Of a stretch of 12,596 bases of DNA, positions 1-7,878 are shown in pieces. A program made the translations under genes and the position numbers. The stretch's first letter is position 1. Each line of letters starts with the position of its first letter. Below the pieces are notes generated by a model. That model ran no database searches. It saw only the letters and a list, made by a program, of their open reading frames with translations, and was not told the origin of the DNA. This DNA is from an uncultured Oscillospiraceae bacterium (GTDB taxonomy: Bacteria > Bacillota > Clostridia > Oscillospirales > Acutalibacteraceae), in the NCBI GenBank assembly GCA_900554775.1, contig USIK01000017.1, positions 1 through 12,596 on the forward strand, read 5' to 3'.

Positions 1-1475
1 ACGTTAGCTCTTTCAGCCGGAACTGCTTCAACATTGATGCTGTAGTCAAATCCATATGATTCTTTTTGCTCATTTATTACGCTTAAAATCTCAGAAGCGA
101 ACTCAAGGCCCTCCGGCGAATAAGATTTATTTTCAAATTCGTCTGTGTCAATTAAACCGAATTCATAGAGCGCTTCATACATAGCTGTTATGCCGATTGT
201 ATTATATTGTTTCGAAAGCTCAATCAAGCCTGAAGTGTAGTTCGGCAAAAGGCCTTCTTTGATATTTTGCTTGATGATATCTCTAACAACGTCAAGAACT
301 TTAACGCAAATGTCGATTCTATTTTTCAAAATTTCAATGAATTTTTCTTTGCTTCCTTCAGCTTCAATCGCAATTCTTCTGAGGTTTATGGTGTTAACTT
401 GAACGCTTCCAATCGACAAAGAAGTTCCTCCAACGGAGTTTATAAACGCATTTAATTTCGAAGTGTTGGAAATAAGCCTGCAGCAGTTAGAAAGGCTTGA
501 AACGTCGCTTCCAACGTAGAAATTGCTGTCATACCATTTCATATTGTGTTTGTTGCACCATCTTGCAAATTCTTCGTCAACGAATTTGCCGTCTTGGAAT
601 AAAAGCGAGTAAGTTAAAACCGGGAAGGTCATCATGGTTTCTTCACGAATTTCAGAAACAACTTCCATGAAAACTTTTTGGTGCTCAATAATTTGTTCAA
701 TGTGATCCATAACCAAATCGCCATTTGGGAACTGTCTTCCGCCGAAGAGCTCGATTAAATAGTTTCTATCCATAACGGTTATATTAGAAAATGCGCATTC
801 AGTAACTCTTAAATACGGCTGGTTAAGGTCATAGATGAATTTCTGGAAGCATTGTCTTCTGTAATATTCAGGGTCTTTGAGGAAGAAATTGTTCTTAACG
901 TCGTTGTACCAGAAATAGTAAGAATAAAGCAAATAACTCGGGAGACCAACAGCGCCGCTGCTGCGGTTAGCCGTCCAGCTTATGAACTCTAAAACATGGT
1001 CATTAAAAGTTGTTAAATGCTGGCAAGGAGCTGTTTTGAACTTATTAATGAAGAAAAGGCCGTTTTCAACGAGTTTATCAAGATCATAAGCATAGCAATA
1101 AGGAATAAAAGAAGCAGTTGAAGAATTGTGAAGATAAAACTGGCCGTTCCATTCGCCTTCAAGCCATTTTTCGGCAAGTTCCAAGCCGTATTTCGCAGAA
1201 AGCTCACCGAAGATTTTATTATACGACAAAAGCTTAGTATGCGGCTTAACCATATCCGAAAGAAGCGTACGCACGTCAAGCGTGGTGCTGTTTGCGTTTG
1301 CGTCTATAGTTGTGTCTGCAACGCTGCTTGATTTTATAAAATTATCAATAAAATCGGTGAAATTAAGGTTTGAATTAGAAAATCCATTCATAAGCGAAAA
1401 CTTTTCGCCGTATTTTTTAACCATTTTGTTTATGCAATCGGCAAAGCCCTTGTGCAAATTTAAATTAATGTTCAT
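1..1475 (-). CDS. nrdD: Anaerobic (class III) ribonucleoside-triphosphate reductase, 3' end missing
   Basis: Reduces ribonucleoside triphosphates to deoxyribonucleotides under anaerobic conditions by glycyl-radical chemistry. About 491 residues are visible. Seen: an N-terminal catalytic region without an ATP-cone, a finger-loop region with CC at residues 331-332 inside NCCRLISN (one is the likely thiyl-radical cysteine), followed by GGTSLSIGSVQVNTINL, the typical RNR stretch, and VPAERAN near the edge. The glycyl-radical loop and zinc site of the family would lie beyond position 1, so the gene is cut by the window and not shown to be broken. Two ATGs lie six bases apart (1481 and 1475). I chose 1475 because AGGGG sits 8 bases before it but only 2 before the other. 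The start overlaps the end of the nrdH frame, which suggests translational coupling. The activase NrdG is not in view. Confidence 0.93.
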   Translation of the reverse strand, partial: MNINLNLHKGFADCINKMVKKYGEKFSLMNGFSNSNLNFTDFIDNFIKSSSVADTTIDANANSTTLDVRTLLSDMVKPHTKLLSYNKIFGELSAKYGLELAEKWLEGEWNGQFYLHNSSTASFIPYCYAYDLDKLVENGLFFINKFKTAPCQHLTTFNDHVLEFISWTANRSSGAVGLPSYLLYSYYFWYNDVKNNFFLKDPEYYRRQCFQKFIYDLNQPYLRVTECAFSNITVMDRNYLIELFGGRQFPNGDLVMDHIEQIIEHQKVFMEVVSEIREETMMTFPVLTYSLLFQDGKFVDEEFARWCNKHNMKWYDSNFYVGSDVSSLSNCCRLISNTSKLNAFINSVGGTSLSIGSVQVNTINLRRIAIEAEGSKEKFIEILKNRIDICVKVLDVVRDIIKQNIKEGLLPNYTSGLIELSKQYNTIGITAMYEALYEFGLIDTDEFENKSYSPEGLEFASEILSVINEQKESYGFDYSINVEAVPAERAN

Positions 1476-1686
1476 TTTCATTACCCCTATCATTTATCCA
1501 TTTAAAAGCGTCTGCAAAATTCATGAATTTGTCGCCAACCTTTAAAACAGGGTAGCTCTTGAAACCTAATTTCTCCAAAAGCTCGGCGTCTTCACTTTCA
1601 GTGAAATTCAAATTTTCTTTTTCAAGTTTAATTTTCAAAACTTAGCATTTTGGGCAACCATTGCCGTAAAGTACCATTTCTTCCAC
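1465..1686 (-). pseudogene. nrdH: NrdH-like glutaredoxin with an in-frame TAA after the CPKC active site
   Basis: Small redoxin frame of 73 codons that would supply electrons to the reductase encoded just downstream. Reading from GTG 1686 gives VEEMVLYGNGCPKC, then TAA (1644-1642), then VLKIKLEKENLNF and on through KLGFKSYPVLKVGDKFMNFADAFKWIND to a TAA at 1465. The CPxC site, the cis-proline region (SYPVLKVG) and the C-terminal helix all match NrdH/glutaredoxin-like proteins, and the frame is otherwise open. Relatives usually have Lys or Arg where the stop lies; AAA to TAA is a single change. GTG is preferred over ATG 1677 because GGAG lies 10 bases before GTG. As read, only about 14 residues would be made. 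Nonsense mutation, sequence error and stop readthrough all remain possible; I infer the first two are likelier. Confidence 0.8.
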
Positions 1687-1723
1687 TTAACTACAACTCC
1701 TTTTCAAAATTTTTCCTGAGAAA

Positions 1724-1764
1724 TGGTTTTAAACGGCAGGATTATTTCTAACCATTTAAAACCA
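1724..1764 (-). promoter_or_regulatory. Hairpin in the nrdHD mRNA leader
   Basis: Two 13-base arms (1724-1736 and 1752-1764) separated by a 15-base loop. On the transcribed strand the arms pair over all 13 positions with one U-G wobble. It lies about 40 bases before the nrdH start and inside the transcript predicted from the NrdR promoter. The bases after the 3' arm are TTTCTC, not a clear T run, so it is not a convincing terminator. A role in mRNA stability or leader control is inference. Confidence 0.5.
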
Positions 1765-1825
1765 ACAAAAAAATCAGTTATAAAAAAATATTATGTACAT
1801 GAAACATCAAAAAGGGCAATCTTAA

Positions 1826-1841
1826 ACCCCATATATGGTGA
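1826..1841 (-). promoter_or_regulatory. NrdR-type box, promoter-distal copy
   Basis: The 16-base near-palindrome accccatatatggtga (plus strand) fits the NrdR box pattern acaCwATATaTwGtgt. It lies just downstream of the -10 hexamer, around the expected transcription start. Its centre is 32 bases from that of the second box, about three helical turns, the usual spacing of paired NrdR boxes. NrdR is the nucleotide-sensing repressor of ribonucleotide reductase genes; its own gene is not in the window. Confidence 0.8.
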
Positions 1842-1851
1842 ATACTCAGTT

Positions 1852-1880
1852 ATTATAACACCGTATATGGGGTCTGTCAA
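1852..1880 (-). promoter_or_regulatory. nrdHD promoter, sigma-A type
   Basis: On the minus strand TTGACA (1880-1875), a 17-base spacer and TATAAT (1857-1852): an exact match to the vegetative consensus with ideal spacing. The expected start of transcription is near 1845, giving a leader of about 158 bases. One NrdR box fills the spacer and the other covers the start region, so repressor binding should block polymerase directly. Confidence 0.88.
1858..1873 (-). promoter_or_regulatory. NrdR-type box in the promoter spacer
   Basis: The 16-base sequence acaccgtatatggggt (plus strand) is the second NrdR-like palindrome. It sits exactly between the -35 and -10 hexamers of the nrdHD promoter. Together with the box at 1826-1841 it forms the paired arrangement known for NrdR operators. 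Confidence 0.8.
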
Positions 1881-1948
1881 TGAAAAATATATTATAAATC
1901 CTTTACTAATACTGTTCAATTTTTATCTTATTTTTACCGTGAATTTAA

Positions 1949-3571
1949 TCATCCCTTACTCACAACTATATAAACCTCTGCGCCATAGTCAAGCACATCT
2001 CCGGCTTTGTAGTCTTGGTAGCCTATAACCGTTCCTTCAGCAAAATCTTGGCTGCTTTGGTTAACTTCAATTGGTTTAAACTTTTCGTTAGTCAAAATTA
2101 AAGCAGCCTCAGAAAGTTTCTTGCCTTGGATATTTGGTAATTTGCGCTTCGAAGGCCCTTTGCTTACGGTAACTGCAATTATTGAACCTGAATACATTTT
2201 TTCGCCGTAATTAGGCGTTTGCGAGATGATATTTCCTTCGGGGGTCGTGTCGTGGAATTCTTCTGACAAAACAACTATAGAATAATTATTAGCCGAAGCT
2301 GCGGTGCTTTTCGCAGCGCTGAGGCTCTTGCCAACGAGCTGCGGGACGTCGATTTTTTCTTCTTCGCTTCCAGTTTCTTCAGTTTCTTCTTTGGTTTCAG
2401 TAACTGTAGTTTCAGATGTTTTTGGCACCGTTTCGGAACTCATCTTTTTGTCTTTCACCCAGAACCAATAAACACCAAAGCAAACCGCTAAAATCACTAA
2501 AGAAAGAACGCAAGAAACCACCCCTAGAACTCTTACCGAATTACCAGAAGATTTAGTTTCATTCCTTGAGAATTCAAATTCCTCGGGTTCATCATAAATA
2601 TTTTTAACCTGCAAAACAGGCGAATTCGAAATCTCAAGCCTGAAAACTTCAAAAGAAATAGTCCTGTTGTTTGGGTGCACTCTCAGAGCATTCGCAATGG
2701 CCGAAATAACCGTGTCCGGCAGCTCTTTCATAATGTTAGAAGGCATCAAAAGGCGGTCTTTCTTCCTTCTTTCAAGCGCCGCAAGCGGGTATTCACCCGT
2801 TAAAGCAAAGAAAAGCGTTGCCGCAAAACCGTAAACATCGGTGCTTTCAGAAATCTCAGAGCCCGCAATATATTGCTCCAAAGCACTGCACCCCTCAAAA
2901 AGTTCGCTGCTTTCAAGGTCGTTGTCAGTCCTTAAATTAGCAGTCGCAAAACCAACTAATTTAATTTTATTTTCGCTTGTTATCATCATGTTGCAAGGCG
3001 CCAAGCCCAAATGGTGTATCCCCGCAGAGCTCATTTTCGTGAGCGGCGAAATAAGCGGCATGAAAAGACTTCGAGCTTGCTTCCAGCTCATTGCTTCGCC
3101 GTGCGATGAAAGATATTCATCAAGGCCCGTCCCTTCAACCCATTCGAGGATTATATAAGAAGTGCCGTTTTGCTCAAGAATATCGTAAACCGAAGCAACG
3201 CACGAAAGATTCCTAAACCTTGCGATTCCTCTGAAATATTTGAGGAATTCTTCGTTTAAAACTTTAAATTTATTTTTAAAACCGGGCTTGTCTTGAGCTT
3301 TAACTTCACAGTCCACTGAGCGATAACAAGTTTCAGAGGGGAAAAATTCCCTGATGTAAACCTTCGAGTTTTTAATGAAATCATACCCAATGTAGCTAAG
3401 CCCTTCGGGGTCCTGTTTGATTCCGTTGCCTATTATATATCTTTCGCCCAAAATTTTCTTTTTAGGCAAAAACGGCTCAGGCTGCTCGGCATACCTTGGT
3501 TCCTGGCAATGCGGGCAAATATCTTCGTGGTTTTCAAGGCGGCTCATACAGTTCATACATAAATCAAGCAT
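1949..3571 (-). CDS. PASTA-domain pseudokinase with N-terminal zinc ribbon
   Basis: Membrane protein of 540 residues related to bacterial Ser/Thr kinases. In order: a zinc ribbon (C5, C8, C19, C22), a kinase-like domain (about 42-315), one membrane helix (348-372), a Thr/Glu-rich linker, and two PASTA repeats (about 407-472 and 474-540) that should lie outside and bind cell-wall material. Kinase landmarks are recognisable but dead: the VAIK lysine is Arg74, the HRD aspartate is Gly189, the DFG motif reads GFA (207-209), and the glycine-rich loop is lost. Asn194, ALEQY (near APEQY) and TDVYGF remain. It probably works as a scaffold or sensor. ATG 3571 is chosen over TTG 3595 because GAGGAGG sits 9 bases upstream of it and inside the longer reading. 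It lies 30 bases after the flavoprotein gene and probably shares its transcript. Confidence 0.88.
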   Translation of the reverse strand: MLDLCMNCMSRLENHEDICPHCQEPRYAEQPEPFLPKKKILGERYIIGNGIKQDPEGLSYIGYDFIKNSKVYIREFFPSETCYRSVDCEVKAQDKPGFKNKFKVLNEEFLKYFRGIARFRNLSCVASVYDILEQNGTSYIILEWVEGTGLDEYLSSHGEAMSWKQARSLFMPLISPLTKMSSAGIHHLGLAPCNMMITSENKIKLVGFATANLRTDNDLESSELFEGCSALEQYIAGSEISESTDVYGFAATLFFALTGEYPLAALERRKKDRLLMPSNIMKELPDTVISAIANALRVHPNNRTISFEVFRLEISNSPVLQVKNIYDEPEEFEFSRNETKSSGNSVRVLGVVSCVLSLVILAVCFGVYWFWVKDKKMSSETVPKTSETTVTETKEETEETGSEEEKIDVPQLVGKSLSAAKSTAASANNYSIVVLSEEFHDTTPEGNIISQTPNYGEKMYSGSIIAVTVSKGPSKRKLPNIQGKKLSEAALILTNEKFKPIEVNQSSQDFAEGTVIGYQDYKAGDVLDYGAEVYIVVSKG

Positions 3572-3601
3572 AATTAAAGTCCTCCTCAAATTCAATTTAT
3601 T

Positions 3602-4153
3602 TTAATGTTTATTTTTTTCGAAATTTTCAATAATATTTCTAGCTTTATTTTCACTTTTTGAATAAAATTTGTCAATATCAAATTTATTTAAAAAGTCCGT
3701 GCCTTTTAGAGTAATTTCGCCCAAAAGTTCCCCGCCCAAAATTTTAATAATCGGGTTTATTTGAGCTAAAATAACGGGCAAATAGTCAATTTTTCTCGAG
3801 CCGGCAGTGAGAAGAAGAACAAATTTTTTGCTAGCATGGTTTCTTTTGAAATAATAAGGCTGGAAACGGTCAAAAATTGCCTTGAGCGGTGCAGGAAACG
3901 AAGCATTGTAAACCGGGCTTGCAATCACAACAACATCACTGGAATTGACCAAAAAATTAATCTTTTCCATGTCGTTAAAAATGCATTTTCCGGTTTTGCA
4001 CTTTTCGCACCCAATGCAAGGCCGCACCGCTTCATCATAGCTATTAATCACAGTAACTTCGCAATTTTTATCTAAAAACGCAAGGAAAAAGTCAAGGAGC
4101 CCTCGAGTGAAACCCTTTTCATGAGGCGAACCAAACAAAACGAGAATTTTCAT
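3602..4153 (-). CDS. Flavodoxin-fold NAD(P)H-dependent FMN reductase / iron-sulfur flavoprotein-like
   Basis: A 183-residue soluble flavoprotein expected to pass electrons from NAD(P)H through FMN. Seen: beta-strand MKILVLFGSPHEKGFTRG with the FMN phosphate loop, a cysteine cluster C46-x2-C49-x2-C52-x4-C57 that resembles the cluster-binding or zinc motif of iron-sulfur flavoproteins, and SPVYNASFPAPLKAIFDRF, the flavin-contact strand of this family. The substrate is unknown. An ATG at 4159 overlaps the stop of the rodA-like gene (ATGA), but GGAGG is only one base from it and seven from the ATG at 4153, so I chose the latter. It is translated right behind the SEDS gene, whose last codons carry its ribosome binding site. 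Confidence 0.82.
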   Translation of the reverse strand: MKILVLFGSPHEKGFTRGLLDFFLAFLDKNCEVTVINSYDEAVRPCIGCEKCKTGKCIFNDMEKINFLVNSSDVVVIASPVYNASFPAPLKAIFDRFQPYYFKRNHASKKFVLLLTAGSRKIDYLPVILAQINPIIKILGGELLGEITLKGTDFLNKFDIDKFYSKSENKARNIIENFEKNKH

Positions 4154-4155
4154 TT

Positions 4156-5304
4156 TCATTCCTCCTCAAAGTCAAGAATTGGCGCAGTTTTATTGCTGTT
4201 AAGGTAAACATTTTGAGCAATTCCTATCCCGAAATAAAGGCACGAAGCCGAAGATCCCCCAACGCTGAAAAACGGCAGCGTAACGCCCATCACAGGCAGC
4301 AAACTAAGGCACATTCCAAGGTTAAAAATCGTTTGAGAGACGATTATTCCGATTATCCCGAAGCAAATCAAAGCGCCCGTTTCATCGCCACAATTTTTAG
4401 CAATAAACCCAAGCCGGAAAATCAAAAAAGCAAGCAAAATTAAAATAAGCAAACAACCAAAAAAACCAAGCTCCTCGCCTGCTGCCGCAAAAATAAAATC
4501 GCTTTCTTGCACGGGCACGATGCCGTTTGCAACCCTCGGGCCGTTAAAAAGCCCCCGCCCAAAAAGCCCACCAGAACCTATCGAAAGCATGCCCTGAATT
4601 TGCTGGTAACCCATGTTAAGAGGGTCGGCTTCAGGGTTCATTTGCGTTAAAATTCTTCTTTTTTGATAATCCGCCAAAACGAAATTCCACAAAACAGGCG
4701 CGCAAAGCGCAGCAAAAACGAAAAGCGCAGCGAAGTACCTGAAAGGAATGCCCGCAATGAAAGCCATTGTTAAAGCTGTGAACATGAAAATAATCGCGGC
4801 GCCGTCGTCGCCCTGCAAATGAGTGAGCAAAACCGGCACAAACGCATGAAGCGCAACTAAAAATACATCTCTAAAATTTTTGAAATTATTTTCTTTTTTA
4901 ACTTTCGCCAGGTGGTGCGCAAACGTCACGGTAAAAAATATTTTAACAAGCTCCGAAGGCTGGAAGGTTATTCCCCCGGGGAGCCTCAGCCAGGCTTTGG
5001 CGTTTATTCCCATAGAACCCTCAACTTTAACGCCTGCAAAAAGCGTGCACCCAATCAAAAAAATCCCGAAAACTGCAAGCCATTTCCAAAATTTAGCCAG
5101 GGTTTTGTAATCAAAAGCTTGCAGAAAAAACGCGCCCAAAAGACCGATCAAAACCGACAAAAGCTGGACGCTGAAATAATTAAAAGTTTCCCTCGAAATG
5201 CTTTTCACAAGCAAAAGACTGTAAACGGAAATAAAGCCTATCAGAAGCCAAATAAGCTTGTTGCTATATTTCGCAGAATTCAAAAAAGTTTTGTAAAAGT
5301 CCAT
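4156..5304 (-). CDS. RodA/FtsW/SpoVE-family (SEDS) peptidoglycan glycosyltransferase
   Basis: Polytopic membrane protein of 382 residues that polymerises lipid II into glycan strands, normally together with a class B penicillin-binding protein. Seen: many hydrophobic helices, WLRLPGGITFQPSELVKI (family hallmark), QESDFIFAAAGEELGF with the likely catalytic Asp269, and LPFFSVGGSS near the C-terminus. Lack of a division cluster and the overall pattern suggest RodA more than FtsW, but I cannot settle this from sequence alone. The usual QPDLGT motif reads QGDDGA, a departure worth noting. ATG 5304 is preferred over TTG 5313 because GGGGTAGG lies 9 bases before the ATG. It follows znuB by 25 bases and precedes a PASTA protein two genes on, a cell-wall link within one gene run. 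Confidence 0.9.
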   Translation of the reverse strand: MDFYKTFLNSAKYSNKLIWLLIGFISVYSLLLVKSISRETFNYFSVQLLSVLIGLLGAFFLQAFDYKTLAKFWKWLAVFGIFLIGCTLFAGVKVEGSMGINAKAWLRLPGGITFQPSELVKIFFTVTFAHHLAKVKKENNFKNFRDVFLVALHAFVPVLLTHLQGDDGAAIIFMFTALTMAFIAGIPFRYFAALFVFAALCAPVLWNFVLADYQKRRILTQMNPEADPLNMGYQQIQGMLSIGSGGLFGRGLFNGPRVANGIVPVQESDFIFAAAGEELGFFGCLLILILLAFLIFRLGFIAKNCGDETGALICFGIIGIIVSQTIFNLGMCLSLLPVMGVTLPFFSVGGSSASCLYFGIGIAQNVYLNSNKTAPILDFEEE

Positions 5305-5329
5305 AAACGCCAACCTACCCCAGTTATTT

Positions 5330-6166
5330 TCAGCGAAATTTTCTTACAAAATAACTCAAAAAGAATATCATCGCAGAAACCAAAACTATGGTCGAGCCCG
5401 CTGATGTACCGATATAATATGAAATGAGTAAGCCCGATATTCCTGAAATAAACGAAAAACCAACCGACATTAAATGGTAACTTTTCATGTTCCTGGCAAG
5501 GTTCCTCGCAGAAGCCGCCGGAAGAACCAAAAGCGAATTTATCATCAGCATTCCAACCCATTTAAGAGATATTGTTACTATTATGGCTATTAAAACAGAA
5601 AATAAATTCTTGTAAAATCTGACATTTATCTGCTTGCTCGCTGCCATTTCGCTGTTGAGCCCCGCCAAAAGAAGCTTGTTAAACGAAACAACCCAAACCG
5701 AAATAACAACCACGAGCGTCACGGCAAGCATTATGATTTCGTTTTTAGTGATTGAAAGAATATCACCCACAAGATAGGAAGAATACTTCCCGAGCCCGCC
5801 GCTAAGCGAAAGAATGAATATTCCAAGCGCAATCCCGGCTGAAGAAAAAACTCCGATTATAGTATCGGAAGAAGAAGCCTCGGACTGCATTATAACCGAG
5901 ATTCCAAGCGCAAACAAAACCGAAAAGCAAAGCATGGCAAAAGAATAATTGCTAACACCCAAAACAACCCCGATTGCAATTCCAGTGAGTGCACAATGCC
6001 CCAGGGCATCCGAAAAAAACGACATTTTGTTATTAACAATCATCGTCCCCACAAGGCCGAAAAGCGGCGTTATGAGCAAAATTGCCAAGAAGGCATTCTT
6101 CATGAAAGTAAAACTCACCCAAGAAAAAGGCAGCAGACTTTCCATAATCGAGTAAATTACTTCCAT
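5330..6166 (-). CDS. znuB: Zinc (or manganese) ABC transporter permease
   Basis: Inner membrane subunit of a cluster 9 metal importer (ABC-3 family), 278 residues with about eight hydrophobic helices. The segment SDALGHCALTGIAIG is the conserved permease motif, and KWVGMLMINSLLVLPAASARN is typical of the second half. It forms the channel for the ion handed over by the lipoprotein ZnuA and is powered by ZnuC. GGAGG lies 9 bases before the ATG, inside the end of znuC, which it overlaps by 10 bases, so the two are likely translated together. Zinc is favoured over manganese because of the His-rich loop of the partner binding protein. Confidence 0.93.
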   Translation of the reverse strand: MEVIYSIMESLLPFSWVSFTFMKNAFLAILLITPLFGLVGTMIVNNKMSFFSDALGHCALTGIAIGVVLGVSNYSFAMLCFSVLFALGISVIMQSEASSSDTIIGVFSSAGIALGIFILSLSGGLGKYSSYLVGDILSITKNEIIMLAVTLVVVISVWVVSFNKLLLAGLNSEMAASKQINVRFYKNLFSVLIAIIVTISLKWVGMLMINSLLVLPAASARNLARNMKSYHLMSVGFSFISGISGLLISYYIGTSAGSTIVLVSAMIFFLSYFVRKFR

Positions 6167-6897
6167 ATGTCTTTTCCTCCATCCAAATCAAAGCCAAAGG
6201 TTTCTCTTACTTTTGTGCTCTGCGAAAGCTCCTTTGCGCTGCCAATTTCTTCAACAGTGTGGTTAATAAGCGCATAAGAGCTTGCATATTTCGCCACGTG
6301 GCCAAGGTCGTGCGAAACCAAAATCACTGGCATATGATAGTCATTTCGCATCGAATTTATAATGCTATAAAAATTGCTTATTCCCTTTCTGTCAACTGCC
6401 GAAACAGGCTCATCGAGAATCAAAATGTCAGGCCTCGGGTCAAGCGCAAATGCAAGCAAAACCCTTTGAAGCTCGCCGCCTGAAAGCCTGCCGATTGGGC
6501 TGTTAACGTGAGTATGCACACCAACTTTTTCAAGCAGCTCAAGCGCTCTTTTTTTCTTGCCGTGGCCGAGCCAAACCGGAAGCTTCGAAGAATTTGCGCA
6601 AAATAGGTCCATAACTGTAATTGGCGTACTTGAATCAAAGCTAAGCCTCTGCGGAACATAGCCTATTTTCGGGTTTGATATTTTATTGCCGTTTGAATCG
6701 AAAAACTCGATTTTCCCGCTGTAAGGCACACTGTGAAGAATGGCTTTAAGCAAGGTTGTCTTCCCGGCGCCGTTTTTGCCGATGAGCGCAAGGGTTTCGC
6801 CGTGATTAGCCGTTAAAGTAACGTTATGAAGAATCGTGTGGCCGCCTTTTTTAACATATAAATTCTTGATTTTTACACTGCAGTGGCACTCTTTCAT
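6157..6897 (-). CDS. znuC: Zinc (or manganese) ABC transporter ATP-binding protein
   Basis: Cytoplasmic ATPase of the metal importer, 246 residues. All motifs are present: Walker A GKNGAGKTT (40-48), Q-loop Gln83 in YVPQRL, signature LSGGE (138-142), Walker B ILILDEP with Asp162 and Glu163, D-loop SAVD, and switch His196 in LVSHD. AAGGA lies 10 bases upstream of the ATG. It is placed 23 bases after znuA and overlaps znuB, the usual gene order for a complete transporter set. Confidence 0.95.
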   Translation of the reverse strand: MKECHCSVKIKNLYVKKGGHTILHNVTLTANHGETLALIGKNGAGKTTLLKAILHSVPYSGKIEFFDSNGNKISNPKIGYVPQRLSFDSSTPITVMDLFCANSSKLPVWLGHGKKKRALELLEKVGVHTHVNSPIGRLSGGELQRVLLAFALDPRPDILILDEPVSAVDRKGISNFYSIINSMRNDYHMPVILVSHDLGHVAKYASSYALINHTVEEIGSAKELSQSTKVRETFGFDLDGGKDIWK

Positions 6898-6920
6898 TTT
6901 TCAAAATTCCTTTTTTCAAA

Positions 6921-7838
6921 TTATCTTAGCGCTTTTTCAAGCACCTCTAAATTCTTTTCCATTGCGTTTAAATAAGAGTCTGCTGAGCCGTCGCCCGTAA
7001 CCGCAGGGTCAAGCGCATAAACGCTAACGCCCGTTTCGGATGCAATTGTTTTCGCGGTGTTTTCAGGGTATTGAGGCTCGGTGAAAATGCATTTCACGTT
7101 TTTGGTTTTAATGAGATCAATTGTGCCCTTAATCTCTTTCACCGTTGGTTCTTCGCCGGGTTCGTGGTTTATAACTCCAACGATGTTAAGCCCGAATTCC
7201 TTGGCAAAATACGGGAAAGCCTCGTGGAAAGTTATGATATTTTTATCTGTGATATTTTCAAGCCCTGCATTTATTTTGTTTTTCAAAGAACTTAATTTTT
7301 CAGTGTAAATTTTTGCGTTTTTTTCGTAAAGCTCAGCATGGCCCGAATCAAGCTTTGCAAGGCCGCTACTGATATTTTCCACTTGCTTCATGCAATTGCT
7401 AACTGACATCCAAATGTGCGGGTTTTCTTCGTGGTGGCAGTGTTCGTGCTCGCTTTCTTCATCTTCGTGGTGATGGTAGCACTCGTCTTTCAAAAGTTCG
7501 ATGCCTGTGCTGGAATCAACGATTTTAACCTTCGGTAGCTCGCTTGTGATTTTATCAACGAAAAGTTCCATTCCGCCGCCGTTTTTCACGAAAGCCGAGG
7601 ATTTTTCAATCTTTTTAAGATCGTCCGATCTAAGCTGGAAATTATGCAGGCAGCCTGTGTTATTTTCGCACATATTCACGACTTCAACGCCAGGAATATC
7701 CTTGACGACGTTGAGCGTCATAACATAAACAGGGTAGCATGAAGTCACGATTTTAAAATCGGCTCCTTCGCTTTTTTTGCACCCTGAAAAAATAGAAAGA
7801 ATAAATATAATGGCTAATATAAAAGAAAACTTTTTCAA
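6921..7838 (-). CDS. znuA: Zinc-binding lipoprotein of an ABC importer (cluster A-I)
   Basis: Captures zinc outside the membrane and delivers it to ZnuB. The 305-residue product begins with a lipoprotein signal ending in SIFSGC (lipid-modified Cys20). Likely metal ligands are His65 (CLHNF), His141 (NPHIWMS), His205 (FHEAF) and Asp277 (YALDP). A His/Glu-rich loop (about 122-136) lies before NPHIW, as in zinc-specific members. The start codon is TTG at 7838: GAGG is 8 bases upstream and no other start is near. It is the first gene after the probable promoter at 7872-7900 and 63 bases from the comEA-like gene. Manganese specificity cannot be excluded, but the His-rich loop argues for zinc. Confidence 0.93.
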   Translation of the reverse strand: MKKFSFILAIIFILSIFSGCKKSEGADFKIVTSCYPVYVMTLNVVKDIPGVEVVNMCENNTGCLHNFQLRSDDLKKIEKSSAFVKNGGGMELFVDKITSELPKVKIVDSSTGIELLKDECYHHHEDEESEHEHCHHEENPHIWMSVSNCMKQVENISSGLAKLDSGHAELYEKNAKIYTEKLSSLKNKINAGLENITDKNIITFHEAFPYFAKEFGLNIVGVINHEPGEEPTVKEIKGTIDLIKTKNVKCIFTEPQYPENTAKTIASETGVSVYALDPAVTGDGSADSYLNAMEKNLEVLEKALR

Positions 7839-7863
7839 ATTTAAAACCTCACAAATAGTACTT

Positions 7864-7878
7864 GTATAACTATAATAA
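7864..7878 (-). promoter_or_regulatory. Possible Fur-family (Zur-like) operator before znuA
   Basis: On the minus strand TTATTATAGTTATAC matches the 7-1-7 Fur-family pattern TTATAATnATTATAA at 11 of 14 defined positions. It overlaps the proposed -10 of the znuA promoter, where a zinc-responsive repressor would act. The region is AT-rich, so a chance match is possible. Confidence 0.35.

Noticed and set aside
1642..1644. A genome-wide code in which TAA is a sense codon
   Set aside because: TAA ends znuA, znuC, the FMN reductase, spoIIM-like and small secreted protein genes; TGA and TAG are also used as stops.
1723..2028. Plus-strand open frame of 101 codons across the nrd promoter
   Set aside because: It runs through the NrdR boxes and into the antisense of the PASTA repeat; no ribosome binding site and no family resemblance.
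4912..5427. Plus-strand open frame of 171 codons opposite the SEDS gene
   Set aside because: Shadow of the rodA-like gene and the end of znuB; basic, unstructured product with no start signal.
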